In this document: positions 53,716 through 64,000 of the stretch, one piece after another | Layout of the letters: every line of letters starts with the position of its first letter | Position numbering within the stretch: the stretch's first letter is position 1 | Assembly (NCBI GenBank): GCA_963978545.1 | Contig: OZ021732.1 | Coordinates: 35,983,123 to 36,047,122 of the forward strand | Source of the DNA: Linyphia triangularis | Lineage: Eukaryota; Arthropoda; Arachnida; Araneae; Linyphiidae | Direction of reading: 5' to 3' | DNA: 64,000 nucleotides | The notes under the pieces: model-generated | The model's input: only the letters and a program-made list of their open reading frames with translations | What the model was told of the DNA's origin: nothing | Databases searched by the model: none | Position numbers and translations under genes: made by a program

Positions 53716-53979
53716 GTTTTTGGAATAAGATCGTTTAACTCGATAACTTTGCGTTAGAAAAAAGATGATGGGGAGTAAAAACTGACAGATTGTGAATATG
53801 TCTTGAAATAGGCTGTGGCACAAAGTCACTAGATAATCATTAAATTCATCATTAAAAGGTAACAACTGAGCAACATAAATGAAATACATTGATTTACACG
53901 AAGTCCCTTATCTAATTGAAAGTTACTAAAATCTGTAATACGTTTCGAATAAAATTAAAATTTTCACCCTTAGGATGAA

Positions 53980-54330
53980 AATACAAAACTTCGTGAGAAT
54001 TCCAGCATCTTCTCAAACTATTTGTCAATTTTCAGCATTTTGAGGAGACGCTTTCATTATTGGCTGGAACGTCACTTTTCGATCAATATGATCTTATCTC
54101 TTTCCTTTCACATCTTATTGCACCGCAGAGGTATTCGGAAAACGCATTCCGGAATTGATTTTCGAATTTCGTATTTTATATCAGTAATTTTCTTTATTTC
54201 TACACTTTTTATTGGTTTTCTATGATTTTTTTTTTTCAAGTTAGAAATATAAAAATCGGAAATTGTCACCAGAAAACGGAAAACTGCACGCATTATTTTT
54301 TTTCTTCATTTATTGCATTGGATTTTCTGT
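53980..54330. other. GC-richer complex-sequence island
   Basis: Mixed sequence, including GAGGAGACGC and GGCTGGAACGTC, with overlapping open frames on both strands (plus 54022-54225, minus 54108-54293) and no recognised motif. Confidence 0.3.
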
Positions 54331-54781
54331 CACATATTTTCTCACGTTTGTCAGGTAATTAAGAGAATTATATTGACAAGAAAGTAAAAGTGCTATTCAA
54401 GATTTGGAGACATACTTGGCTATAAATATTTCTAAGATTCGTAAAATAGCATAAAATTTATTCATTTATTTCGGGGGAGGGGGAACAATTGCATAAACTA
54501 CATTACATTGAAATTAAATTGTTATAATTATTCTTACTTTTGTGGGCCTAAAACATTAATTTTTTTTCTTCAAGTCGTAATAACGTGGAAAAGTTGTGAA
54601 TTTGAGAGACGGAGATTAAAAAGGGGTAAACCACAGTCTAATGGCCATGAATGTTCTGATAGTTGTCTACTTTTGATTTAAATGTATCACCTTCAGAGAT
54701 ACCTGAGATCTCTTATGTGTTTTGTATTATCTAGTGTCATGCCTAACATTAAATATTCGGTATGAGCCAATAAACCATTTA

Positions 54782-56312
54782 CACTGGTGTCCAAAAGTTC
54801 AGCATAAATTGTAAAATACAAAAAACATGGAGTAAATATTCGTAAAATTATTCCAAATTTCTTGCGTATTAATTGGGTGAAGAAGAAACATTGGGTTTAT
54901 GCAAAACTTTTCAGTCGACTACGTCCTGCGTGAAACACCTGCGCATGTCGGAAGGCAGAGAAACCGATTCACGCAGCATAGGCAGTTCAGACAATTTTCG
55001 GGCAACTGCTGTGCGAAAAAGCGTTGTTAACCATCAAACAAGGTGAATGATGGCACAAAGATGCCAATTGGACATGTTTGCGAAAGGAAGAATCTTTGGA
55101 ATGATGAAATCCGGACGATCACAAACCGAAGTGTCTCGAATTCTGAATGTAAACCAGTCTGTGATCTCAAGACTGTGGCAGAGGTTTCAAAGAACGGGAG
55201 ATGTTACCCGACGACCAGTATCAGGTCGACCAAGAGTCACAACCCCTCGCCAAGACCGATATCTGGTAATAAGTGCGCGACGTCAGGGGGGCAGTACTGC
55301 CACATCACTGGGTTCGCCTCTCACAGTCGCCACAGGAATACGAATTTCGAGACAAACTGTTTACAGGAGACTTAATCATGCTGGTCTGTATGCCAGAAGA
55401 CCATCAGTTTGCATCCCCTTCACGTCTGCTCAGAAACGCGCTCGTTTGAACTGGAGTTTGAAACATCAACATTGGAGTGTGGGCCAATGTGATGTTCAGT
55501 GACGAGTCCCGGTTTAGTCTGAGTAGTGTTTCTCGTCGGGTAACGATATGGAGAGAAAGTGGAACACGTTTTGAACCAAGAAACATATCGGAAAGACATC
55601 ATTTTCTATCAAGCGGAGTAATGGTATGGGCAGGCATGATGATGGACGGCCGCACAGACCTCCATTTCTTTGACACGGGGTCTGTGACTGGTTAAAGATA
55701 CAGAGACGAAGTTCTCGAGCCTTATGTTCGCTTGTTTCGAGGTGCTGTCGGTCCTAACTTCATATTCATGGATAATAATGCACCATGTCACCGAGAGGTG
55801 CTGGTTGATGACTTCCTTGAAACGGAAAACATCCAGCGCATGTCGTGGCCTGCCAACTCCCCTGATTTAAATCCTGTTGAGCATGTATGGGATATGCTCG
55901 GGAGACAAATTGCAGTCCTTTCGCACCCACCAAGCTCCGTTACAGAACTGAAGAGAACTCTCCAAGAAGCTTGGAACCATTTGAGACCACAACTCATTCA
56001 TCATCTCATAGCAAGTATAGTAAATCGCTGTGCAGCGTGCCTAGCTGTCAGAGGTGACCACACTCCTTATTAAACTGCAGCATCAGTATTTTATTTAATG
56101 TTTTCTTTCATTTTTTCTTTAAAGTGTGAACCCTTGCTATTCTCAGTTTCTTTCAAACTGCTACTTTGGATAATAAAATTAATTATTATCGTTCTTTTGA
56201 TTTGCTTTCTTATTTTATAACCATTTTACACTCGCATATCACGTTTCCCGCCATACTGATGTACAGTTCCTTTTTTATTAACATAATTATGCTTAACTTT
56301 TGGACACCAGTG
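54782..56312 (+). mobile_element. Tc1-like element (complete, inactive), spider-type
   Basis: Inverted terminal repeats CACTGGTGTCCAAAAGTT (left, from 54782) and its complement AACTTTTGGACACCAGTG (right, to 56312) bound a 1531-bp element. The left flank is TA; the right flank is TT, probably one substitution from TA. TIR similarity continues inward as an AGCATAA-type block. The interior is markedly more GC-rich than the host DNA, which fits a horizontally spread or comparatively young element. One transposase gene lies on the plus strand. Confidence 0.94.
55047..56073 (+). pseudogene. Tc1-like transposase, frameshifted and with a nonsense codon
   Basis: The first frame (55047-~55485) holds the paired helix-turn-helix DNA-binding region: FGMMKSGRSQTEVSRILNVN, then a GRPRVTTPRQDRYL hook-like linker and ISRQTVYRRLNHAGLYARRP. 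The frame then shifts; the catalytic core continues in another frame with FSDESRFSL (first Asp), GVMVWAGMM, MDNNAPCHRE (second Asp region) and NSPDLNPVEHVWD (Glu), ending RGDHTPY at 56073. GGGCCAAT occurs once at 55481-55488, and loss of one of two tandem copies explains the shift. An in-frame TAA lies at 55693-55695. In related copies the second-Asp motif is MDDNAP; here it is MDNNAP, which puts Asn at the DD34E-spaced position. It is closest to spider copies as I recall them. Confidence 0.94.
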
Positions 56313-56687
56313 TTGTTCAACTACAGATTCGACAATATTAGACAAATCTTCAGACAGGTACCTTGAAAATTGTTTCGATCGGTACACAAGTATTGGTTCC
56401 TTTGTAAAATATTTACTTGTTTTCATAATAAATCACATTGGCATGAATGACTTCAAAATGAATTCAACTATTTTTTGAAGTTCAGTTGTGGGACTTTCTT
56501 CACTTAAGTACAATATGAGAGTTCAAATTGCTATTATTAACCACTTAGAGTGGATCTCCTACAACCAAATTCTCTTTACATTTTCCAAACTTTATTGTCA
56601 AGGAAATATCGAGTAGATTAGATAGTGCTGATCTTTATTTAGTGTACTTCCGTCTATTGTGGGTACCTGCCTGAAGATTTACTTAAT

Positions 56688-57160
56688 TTCGTCGATTCTG
56701 TGATCAAACAAAATGGCTTTTTTGCTCTTCCAGATCATTTAATGTTAGCCATGATATAAATTAATACAAAACATATTAAAGAGTACGGACTTCGATGGAT
56801 TCTAAAGATTATACTGTTTGATAAAAAAAGATCAACTATTAGAATATGCAGGCCACCAAATCTCAATGTCAATACTCAAAACTACTCGAAAATAATTTAC
56901 TGGATGGACTGTGTTTTACATCTCACTCATTAATAAAATATATCAGTGAAGATGAGATTAAATCACATATTCAAAGTGACTATGTCTCTAATTGGATAGG
57001 ACAATCAAGATTTTCCCAGTTCACACACATTCAGTTGAACGATGTGTAAAACTTGTGACAGAAGCCATAGTAAAAGTTTACGGAGCTGAATTGAAATATG
57101 ATTTTGTCAGAAAGACTCTTCTGTCAAGGTCAACGATGCCTGACTGCATTCATAAATGAG
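56688..57160 (+). pseudogene. Fragment of a recurrent uncharacterised arthropod protein
   Basis: Frames on the plus strand join in order. The first block is YLPEDLLNFVDSVIKQNGFF, then LMLAMI and a TAA near 56756, then HIKEYGLRWILK. The second is RICRPPNLNVNTQNYSKIIY followed by WMDC. The third is YISEDEIKSHIQSD, and the last is VHTHSVERCVKLVTEA up to FVRKTLLSRSTMPDC. This succession matches a protein I recall from many arthropod genomes, with the hallmark CHTQAVERCVKLVTEA, usually labelled uncharacterised and probably of transposon origin. At least two frameshifts and one stop show decay. It begins about 375 bp after the Tc1-like element but on different-texture DNA, so it is a separate relic. 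Confidence 0.6.
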
Positions 57161-57164
57161 ATTT

Positions 57165-58480
57165 CAAAGTACCTGAGTAATGAGTGAAAACGAAGATGTT
57201 CAATTGTTCAACGCGCCCTCTCTCTCCCTGATCTGTAAGCTACCATTATTTGCAATTTTTTTTTTCAAAATTTCATTCTTTAAAAGTAATCTTCGACCGG
57301 AAGTTGTGGATGGATTTAAATTATATTTAAACAGTGTTTTCTCTGGATCTAATACATAGTGTATGTGTGAATAGAATATATAAACAGATTTTATTCTTTT
57401 TTAACGCATTTTAGTCTTTCAAAGCCGCAACTTTTCCGCAGTATTACGCTTTAAATAAACGTAAACTTTTTCGTTCCACCCTTATGTTTACATTTAAACA
57501 TAAATTGATAACTTAAGATTGGTAAGAAAAGTTGAAGTTTCACTCTAAAATCAGAAACATATGAACAAATATAAAGAAAATAGGTTAAGAAAATTAGATG
57601 TTTGACAGCGCATTATACATGAATTCGTAAGAAAACAAAGTACCAGTCTGTGATTGGAATATATCACAATACATATATAAGGTGATAAAAACTTGAAGGA
57701 CATTTGAAAAATTTGTAATTTACAAATGCTTCAAGCTAAACGACGGATTTTCCGATATATTTTTTTTATTTAAATTAAAAAGTAGTTTGTATTATCATCA
57801 ACAGATGGCCCAGTAAGTATAGGAATTCAAGTACCCATGGGTTTTTAACGGGTTCATAATCATTACAATTTTATGTAAATCATCACAAAAAATAAGCTCT
57901 TTTGGAATCATAATGAATACGGAATAGATGATACACGAACTGATTAAATGAAAAAGGTACCATTAGATTTTTTTTGCCAAGCTTCCTTTCTCCCTCATTG
58001 ACATTTGTACAATAGACACACGCATATATAGCCCCCCTTCTTCTTAAACAGTCCCCTCTTTAGTTTTTTTCTCGAAATTGTTCCTTATCCCTTATGCAGT
58101 TGAACGTGATTGCAATAAAGCTTATTTTTGGTGCCCATGTAGTGACTTCATACTTTTTCTTTCGCAGTTTTAATGAAAAATATGAGTCATAGATGTTTGG
58201 TCCTCTGATAAATTTATACATTTAGGCAGTGCTGATATTTTCAATGTGCTTATTTTATACAACCTTGACGTTTTACATACATTTCTACTTCAATAATCTC
58301 TATATCATTTTCAATAAGTACAATACGTCACTTATAACTATTAAAGATTTCTTCGGAAATCAATACGTACAAATAAATTATATATTATCCACTCCTTACA
58401 ATCTGAGTGGATTTAAGCAACTACTAATGAAAAGAAAAGTTTAATTAAAATCAATACAAATCTATTCAATCACGAAACTT
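57165..58480. other. AT-rich non-coding DNA
   Basis: No supported gene; a 71-codon plus frame at 58229-58444 is of biased composition. Confidence 0.55.
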
Positions 58481-58484
58481 CTTT

Positions 58485-58965
58485 CACAAAGTAACCAAAA
58501 CGTTAGCAACGGGGCCCAATATAAAATAAACAACACCCAATAATAAAATTCCGCTGACATCAGCTAATAATGATTATACCAGCTTAAGAGTGTTAGTCCA
58601 CACTGATACAATACCCCACTCCATCTTAAAGAAAAACGATACAAAAAACAGAATCTAGAATAAGTAAGATATGCTTCGGAAGAGGGGATAAAAAGGAATA
58701 TATATATAAAAAATTGCATTATACAAACCCTAGCTCATAAATCATTTCCTGATCCTCTTAAGTAGCTATAGAGCAGGGGAGGGGGAAGGGGAGAACCGCT
58801 CACTGGGAGGATGGTCAACGATCAATGGTAAAGAATAGACGATGCGGACATCACAATAGCTGGACGAAGAATATAATGTATTCCGGATGGGAGTCGGGTC
58901 ATATTGAGTCACCTTTGGAAGATTAGGAAGCCATTTTGGAGATGTATGGTTGCTCCATTGTTTTA
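58485..58965. other. GC-richer complex-sequence island
   Basis: Mixed sequence with a G-rich block (about 58771-58796) and no open frame of note. It resembles the other islands in texture; constrained non-coding sequence is possible. Confidence 0.3.
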
Positions 58966-59911
58966 AAGAAAGAGATTATAAGTTATAGATTAAAAAAAAA
59001 AAAATAATTGTTTAAGATTGAGCACTTGAAATACAAAAAGGAATGGCATTTAAATGGTTTAAAAGGATATATTTTACTGTGATTTGGATGATAAGTAAAA
59101 TTAAAAAAAAAATAAAAAATTGTTGATAATGTATTTTATAAGAAACCGAAATGACTGGCGTGAGGTATCTGTCCGATTGTATGTCTACTATTTATCAATT
59201 GAAAGAACATGTATGTTATTATTTTGTAAATGCATTAATTTAAGTACAAAAAATATTTTTTTTTGTTCGATTTGTTATTGTTACTTTTCAGATGAAAATT
59301 TAACAGTTTGATGGGATGTCTCAAAAATATTATTGCATTAACGTAAGGCTTCATTGAGAATAACATATTTAAAAGTCTCTAATCTACTCTACAGTCTATG
59401 AGTGTTCTAAAATTTGGCATAATCTAAATTTTTTTAAAATTCAATTCCTAATTTACAGGGACCTCACACAAAGACTAAAGAAAGAAAGAGATAGTGACTT
59501 GAAAGTAATTTTGAGAAAATTAATTTTAAAGGTAAAGAAACGTTCTAAAAAGTATAGTCTTTTATTGATCTATCATATATTAATGAAAAAATAACATATT
59601 TATCGCAAAGTCTCTTTTTAAACAAATTATTAAAAATAAAAAATTGAAAAATTGTTTAATCACCAATCAATTTTTTTACATTAGCTGGACAAATTTGATT
59701 GACTATACATTTAATCAGAAACGACTTTTAATAACGTTCATACAGTTGATTTACTAATACTGTTTACAATTTGTTTGAATTATTTTATTTTAACCTGTAT
59801 TTATTCCACCACTTTAGAAAATGCTTTTCCACTCAGTTATTGGTCATTTTTGTAAATTAGCCGTAGAACTGCAAAATTCCTTTATTTACTCAATATAAAT
59901 ATTTGTTGTAT

Positions 59912-59945
59912 GTTTGAAATACAAAGAGACCTTTGTATTTCAAAC
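59912..59945. repeat. Hairpin: perfect 15-bp stem, 4-nt loop
   Basis: GTTTGAAATACAAAG and its exact complement flank AGAC. A second inverted pair (TTATTACTTATA and its complement near 59946 and 59979) follows at once, so this is a small cluster of inverted repeats. Confidence 0.8.
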
Positions 59946-60299
59946 TTATTACTTATATTTTATACTTATACTTTTAGTTATAAGTAATAAAAACTATAAA
60001 TGTGTAACTCGAATTATTACTGCATATATATGGTTAATATTAAATTATCAGTAAGGGTGTATCATTTCTTTTAATATCATATCGTCACCACATTCTGTTT
60101 TGAAGTTAGACAGTAAATAAAAAACTGTATCTAATTTTATTAGTATAACTGGACGTACCTTCACATTACGAAACTATTTCTCAATATGTAAGTTTATCTT
60201 ACTTATAGTCTTATTTATTTTTCATATTGAAGTGGATCTTCATTATGAAACCCTATTTACCCTATATCTCTTAAAGGCTAATTTTATCCTCTAAGAGTA

Positions 60300-60690
60300 C
60301 TTTTATTCTTTAAACGAGGTGACCTAAGATGGCAGAACGTATTATTTGGAATTTGAGATTTCTGGCCGCAATAATAAGGACCACAATGAAATGGGAAAAA
60401 GCTTCTCGACACTACTTCTCAACTTCTGGAAAACATATTATTTTTGAAGAGTTAAAAAAAGGAATTGGAATATGTGTTGTTACATTCATCAACGTCAGTT
60501 GATTTCAGCGGAGACCTATAACAATCAATTGCGATTCCACCATTAATCTGTTTTTCTTCCAAAGTAAAGATTTGTTAGACATTTGGAAAAGTATTTTTTT
60601 CTAAAAAAATGTGCCGAATGTTTTGAAGAGAAAAGTGCGGCCAAAGAGGGAAAGATATAAAGAACATGGAAACATATAAAAGAGGATTGA
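60300..60690. other. GC-richer complex-sequence island
   Basis: Mixed sequence without a recognised frame. Its start at about 60319 holds AGGTGACCTAAGATGGC. Candidate conserved non-coding element or eroded exon. Confidence 0.3.
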
Positions 60691-60699
60691 ACCACGAAT

Positions 60700-61470
60700 T
60701 TAATGGATACGAGAATCATCAATTGACATCAACAAATGGAATTGAAAACGAAGTTTGCCTCAAAATGTCATTCTGTTGTATTTTTAAGTGTATGTGTGTC
60801 GAAAAAAACACGCACAAAATTATAGTTTTATGGCCAGAAGTTCTTTTTATATACACGCTTTATTCAATTGTTTGTGGAATTGGATAGTAGTATAGATATA
60901 TTTCTTTTAAGCAATAAATAAGGTTTTTAATTTACATTTAAATTAATTTGCTGGTAATAAAAGTAAATGTGTTTGCATAGATTTCCTAATTTTGATAAAT
61001 ATTTAGTCGATATTCAACGTTAATATTAGTATAGAAATAATGGTAAAAAATATTCATGTGTTTGAAATATTTTTTACAAAAAAATATATAAGAGAAACTA
61101 CTGAATTAAATAAAATTAAAATAACAGGACTATTTTATTTCATGTCATATACTCATCCATGCTTTATTTATAATGATCTTATACATGGAATTTCTAATTT
61201 CGATAAAGGGTAGGTACATTTATTTTGCTCATAGATTAGTTATTAGTATTTGCATATCTCCTTATTTAAAAGGCAGCGTGATATACTTTATGTTAAATAC
61301 ATACCAAAAAAAAATTTGATCTCTTATAATTCAAGTTACTTTACAATACATTAACAATTTAATAGGCAGAAATTCTTCACTTTGTTTTTCTCAAGTTTAG
61401 TTTGCATGCATTATGCATTGTATCAAAGTTCTCCTATTACTAAATTAATCTCCTATACACTTTTTTCCCC
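60700..61470. other. AT-rich non-coding DNA
   Basis: No supported feature. Confidence 0.6.
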
Positions 61471-61473
61471 TCC

Positions 61474-61740
61474 ACTTTCAAGCATGTAATTCCCAAATAT
61501 CTTCTCCATCTGACTCTATCCGAAGCAATAGCTCTCCATCGGTTCACTCACATCTGTTCTAAGTCTTTTTCAACACTATCAATCCATCTGGTGGGTAGTC
61601 GCCCTCTCCATCGTTTGCCCTCTATATTTGAAAATGTATTTTTTTTAGTTGGGGATGCATTATCATATCTATATATATGCCCCAGTCATCTAATACGAGA
61701 CGCTTTTACTATTTTCATTATATTGTCACCTATATTAGTT
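61474..61740 (-). pseudogene. LINE ORF2 C-terminal tail (non-LTR retrotransposon fragment)
   Basis: On the minus strand one frame reads NIMKIVKASRIRxLGHIYR, then NIEGKRWRGRLPTRWIDSVE, then KDLEQMxVNRWRAIASDRVR and WRR. This is the conserved end of many arthropod LINE reverse-transcriptase proteins (RLRWLGHV, GRRxRGRPxxRWxD, WxxxAxDRxxWR). Two TGA stops interrupt it: one at the Trp of RWLGH, one after EQM. There is no frameshift over about 85 codons. The endonuclease and reverse-transcriptase domains are absent, as expected for a small degraded piece. The precise clade cannot be assigned from this tail. Confidence 0.75.
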
Positions 61741-61779
61741 ATACAATTTAGTTTATTTAAAAGCCGTACTTTTTTGGAA

Positions 61780-63410
61780 TAAATTAAATAAAAAATGTCT
61801 AACAAAATGCAATAAATCACATAAAATTGAGAAAATATTCTTTGGATTATGTATTTAGTTATTTATTACATATTACTTTTTTTTCGCAATTTACAACAAC
61901 AAAATAGTAACTAATATCTTTAATTTTTAAAAAGGTTTATGTATTAGATTATTTTTGGAAGATATTTTGAGTGTATTTGATTAATTTTTAAGTAATTAAA
62001 CATAATTTTTTAAATTATATTACAATTTATAATTGAATTATGCCATTATAATTTAGATCATAAATTAGATGTTAGATTAGCGTATGAATAAATTATAATT
62101 AAAAAAAACCCCAAAACAGGAAATTATAAGGCAACTTTTATTAATATTGCTCTTATTAAAGAATATTGAAGCTAAGTCCCCCTTTAATTTATAGTCACAG
62201 AAAAAAGGAAAATTACAAGTCCATGTTGATTAATTAATAATTTCTTTCCATAGATGCCTATGTCACAAAACTACACACAGTGAAAAATGTAGGATTAACA
62301 ATTCCCTGTCTTAGACTCTTGGTATGGTGCTGCTCTTGTTTACTGAAATACTAGCTTTCTTGAAGAAATTCATTGATTCCGTCTACAGTCAGCTAGTTTA
62401 AGCAAGTTATTTTTTTTTATTAGGAGTCTAGTGGATTGAAGTATGGAGTACGTGAAGGGACAGGTAATGAGGCCTTATGTACAAGTATTTTGAATTTTTA
62501 AAAGGTATTAATAATTAATGCTGGAAAAAGTTATGATCACACTGTAAATTAAGATTTAATTTATACTAGCATTTTTAAAATAAAGTTTATGTGATTTTGA
62601 ATTGTTTTGGGCAGTTTGCTAAATTATATGAACCTTTTTATAGCTTATTTCTTCAAGAAATATGTGATGCTAATTACAAACTGAGGAAAAAAGATTTAAT
62701 TATTCGTTGTTATACTTTCAAAATCCTGAATAAGTTAAATTACATTTGAGTGTTCCACTGAAGCAACAAAAGTAATCATTCATTAAAAGCAAAAAAAAAA
62801 AAAAAAAAAAAAAAATCCTTTCTAGATAAAAAGAAATACTAAAAACATAGTTAAATGTATGGTATAATCGTTATAAAATATTAAGATCCTTATATGTACA
62901 AATAAATTTACGAAAATAATGAGTTAGTACATGCACTCGCCCCATTTAGGTTGATCTAATTTAATTAATCTTCCCAATGAAGATTGGTGACTTGGTGTGC
63001 ATTAATCTCGGTTTATGTGGGTTCGTTTATTGTATTTAAGTTATTATATTTCGTATTTAATATTATATTCAATAATTTCAATCAAATAATGTAACAGTTA
63101 TACTACTGCCGTACAAATTGAAAACTTCTTATCTTCAAAGTTTTTTGCTTGGAAAAAATGCGTTTTCAAAATAGACAGTAGTAAAATAACTTGGGTGCTT
63201 ATAATATAAATATTACAGAAGTGTTAAACAGGTGGTCTTAAAATCTTCTAATTTCATTGGTAACCTAAATAATGATATAAAAGTATAGGAAAAGATAAAC
63301 TTAAAATAGTTAGAATTGGAGATAGTGGCCCTCCTGGTTAGATTGACAGAATAAAACTAATACATTTTTGTTAATCAAAGTTAAATATAATTACATAACA
63401 ATATTTTAAA
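61780..63410. other. AT-rich non-coding DNA
   Basis: Holds a poly-A run at about 62791-62815. No gene is supported. Confidence 0.6.
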
Positions 63411-63419
63411 CGCACTTTT

Positions 63420-64000
63420 CGTCTTCCCAACATTCTGTTTCTTTTTTAATAATGATCACAACTTCGAATCACACCATGCACCTATATACATTGACTTATT
63501 TATGATTATATTTATAACCATTTCATCTATTGCTGCTCAAACCAGATCTCAACACCGTATACACATTCCGCGCTACATTAAAGCTCCGCGCAATGAATTC
63601 CTCCTAATTACCAACTAATTAACAGCAATCTCCGATTACGATTCTAGCACTTCAACATCCATTCCACAACCTCTTTATCACATAATCCTACAATACACAA
63701 CATGTACCAATGGCATCCGGACATTCATAACTCTACACTTCTCTCGTCATCCGGTTTGTTTTGAACACACCCTAGGCATCAGACGGACCCTCCAGAGTAA
63801 TTAAGCAACTATGACTCACCGAGGAAAAGGGTAATACGAATCTGATTCGTCTTCCAATCAGACCTAGAACCTGGACCCCTTATCAACAACTCGAATCAAA
63901 GGTGTCATTTCTCAGGCACTGAAGCGTGTCTATCTATTGCTGGCTGTACCAAGGTTGGTACAACCGTAATAATCCCAGCGATCCCCTTTCGTAATGCCCT
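63420..64000. other. Less AT-rich terminal segment, incomplete at the window edge
   Basis: From about 63420 to the end the composition shifts sharply toward GC, and homopolymers vanish. No long open frame or known motif is seen on either strand. A short inverted repeat, TGTACCAA-GG-TTGGTACA, lies near 63946-63963. The segment could be the edge of a repeat (for instance an LTR) or a gene region continuing outside the window. Confidence 0.4.

Noticed and set aside
55043..55375. 110-codon plus-strand ORF inside the Tc1-like element
   Set aside because: It is an out-of-frame shadow of the transposase; the real frame has the helix-turn-helix motifs.
55404..55997. Several minus-strand ORFs opposite the Tc1-like transposase
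   Set aside because: Antisense shadows of the GC-richer transposase gene.

Overview
The window is very AT-rich eukaryotic nuclear DNA. It is dominated by long A/T homopolymers, long (TA)n microsatellites and G/C homopolymers, with only decayed transposon coding sequence recognisable. No intact conserved host gene, rRNA, tRNA, operon, CRISPR array or bacterial-type signal can be supported. The transposons (Tc1-like elements with TA target sites, a Tc1/mariner palindromic derivative, a Transib/RAG1-like remnant and a LINE tail) are of kinds common in arthropods. The best-preserved Tc1-like transposase most resembles copies I recall from spiders. The host is therefore probably an arthropod, perhaps an arachnid; this is inference from transposon content.

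Layout. 1-4715: AT-rich non-coding DNA with a GC-richer pocket near 3.72-4.33 kb. 4716-5417: a nearly palindromic TA-flanked element built from two inverted copies of a transposase 3' end. 6257-7021: a MITE with TIRs of about 200 bp. 9.6-10.8 kb: a diverged direct repeat pair and a perfect 29-bp-stem hairpin. 11-38 kb: mostly a gene desert with four long (TA)n arrays, short duplications, a 37-bp-stem hairpin at 24.2 kb, and islands of more complex sequence (13.5, 19.6, 22.3, 26.8, 30.1, 31.0, 33.2 and 34.3 kb). 38.8-39.24 kb: about three tandem copies of a 145-bp unit. 39.4-40.4 kb: a GC-rich island with a possible terminal exon on the minus strand.

41308-43353 is the most informative locus. 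A complete but inactivated Tc1-like element (41636-43234, matching TIRs, TA duplication) sits inside the 3' end of a minus-strand Transib/RAG1-like transposase remnant. Removing the element and one TA rejoins the host reading frame exactly. 47.2-48.2 kb holds two tandem arrays. 50.05-50.2 kb holds a short ORF pocket. 52541 and 53676 carry a 40-bp direct repeat. 54782-56312 is a second complete Tc1-like element, from a different lineage, broken by an apparent 8-bp deletion, a nonsense codon and a probable D-to-N change at the second catalytic Asp. 56688-57160 is a frame-broken fragment of a recurrent uncharacterised arthropod protein. 61474-61740 is the C-terminal tail of a LINE ORF2 (minus strand). 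The last ~580 bp are clearly less AT-rich and may be the edge of a gene or repeat that continues outside the window.

Nothing here works together as a pathway. The window reads as an intergenic or intronic region shaped by transposon insertion, decay, nesting and microsatellite growth, with scattered islands that may be conserved non-coding elements. I did not find a convincing new biological system. The best leads are the nested insertion, the fold-back transposase derivative, the uncharacterised repeated protein fragment, the two strong hairpins and the complex islands.
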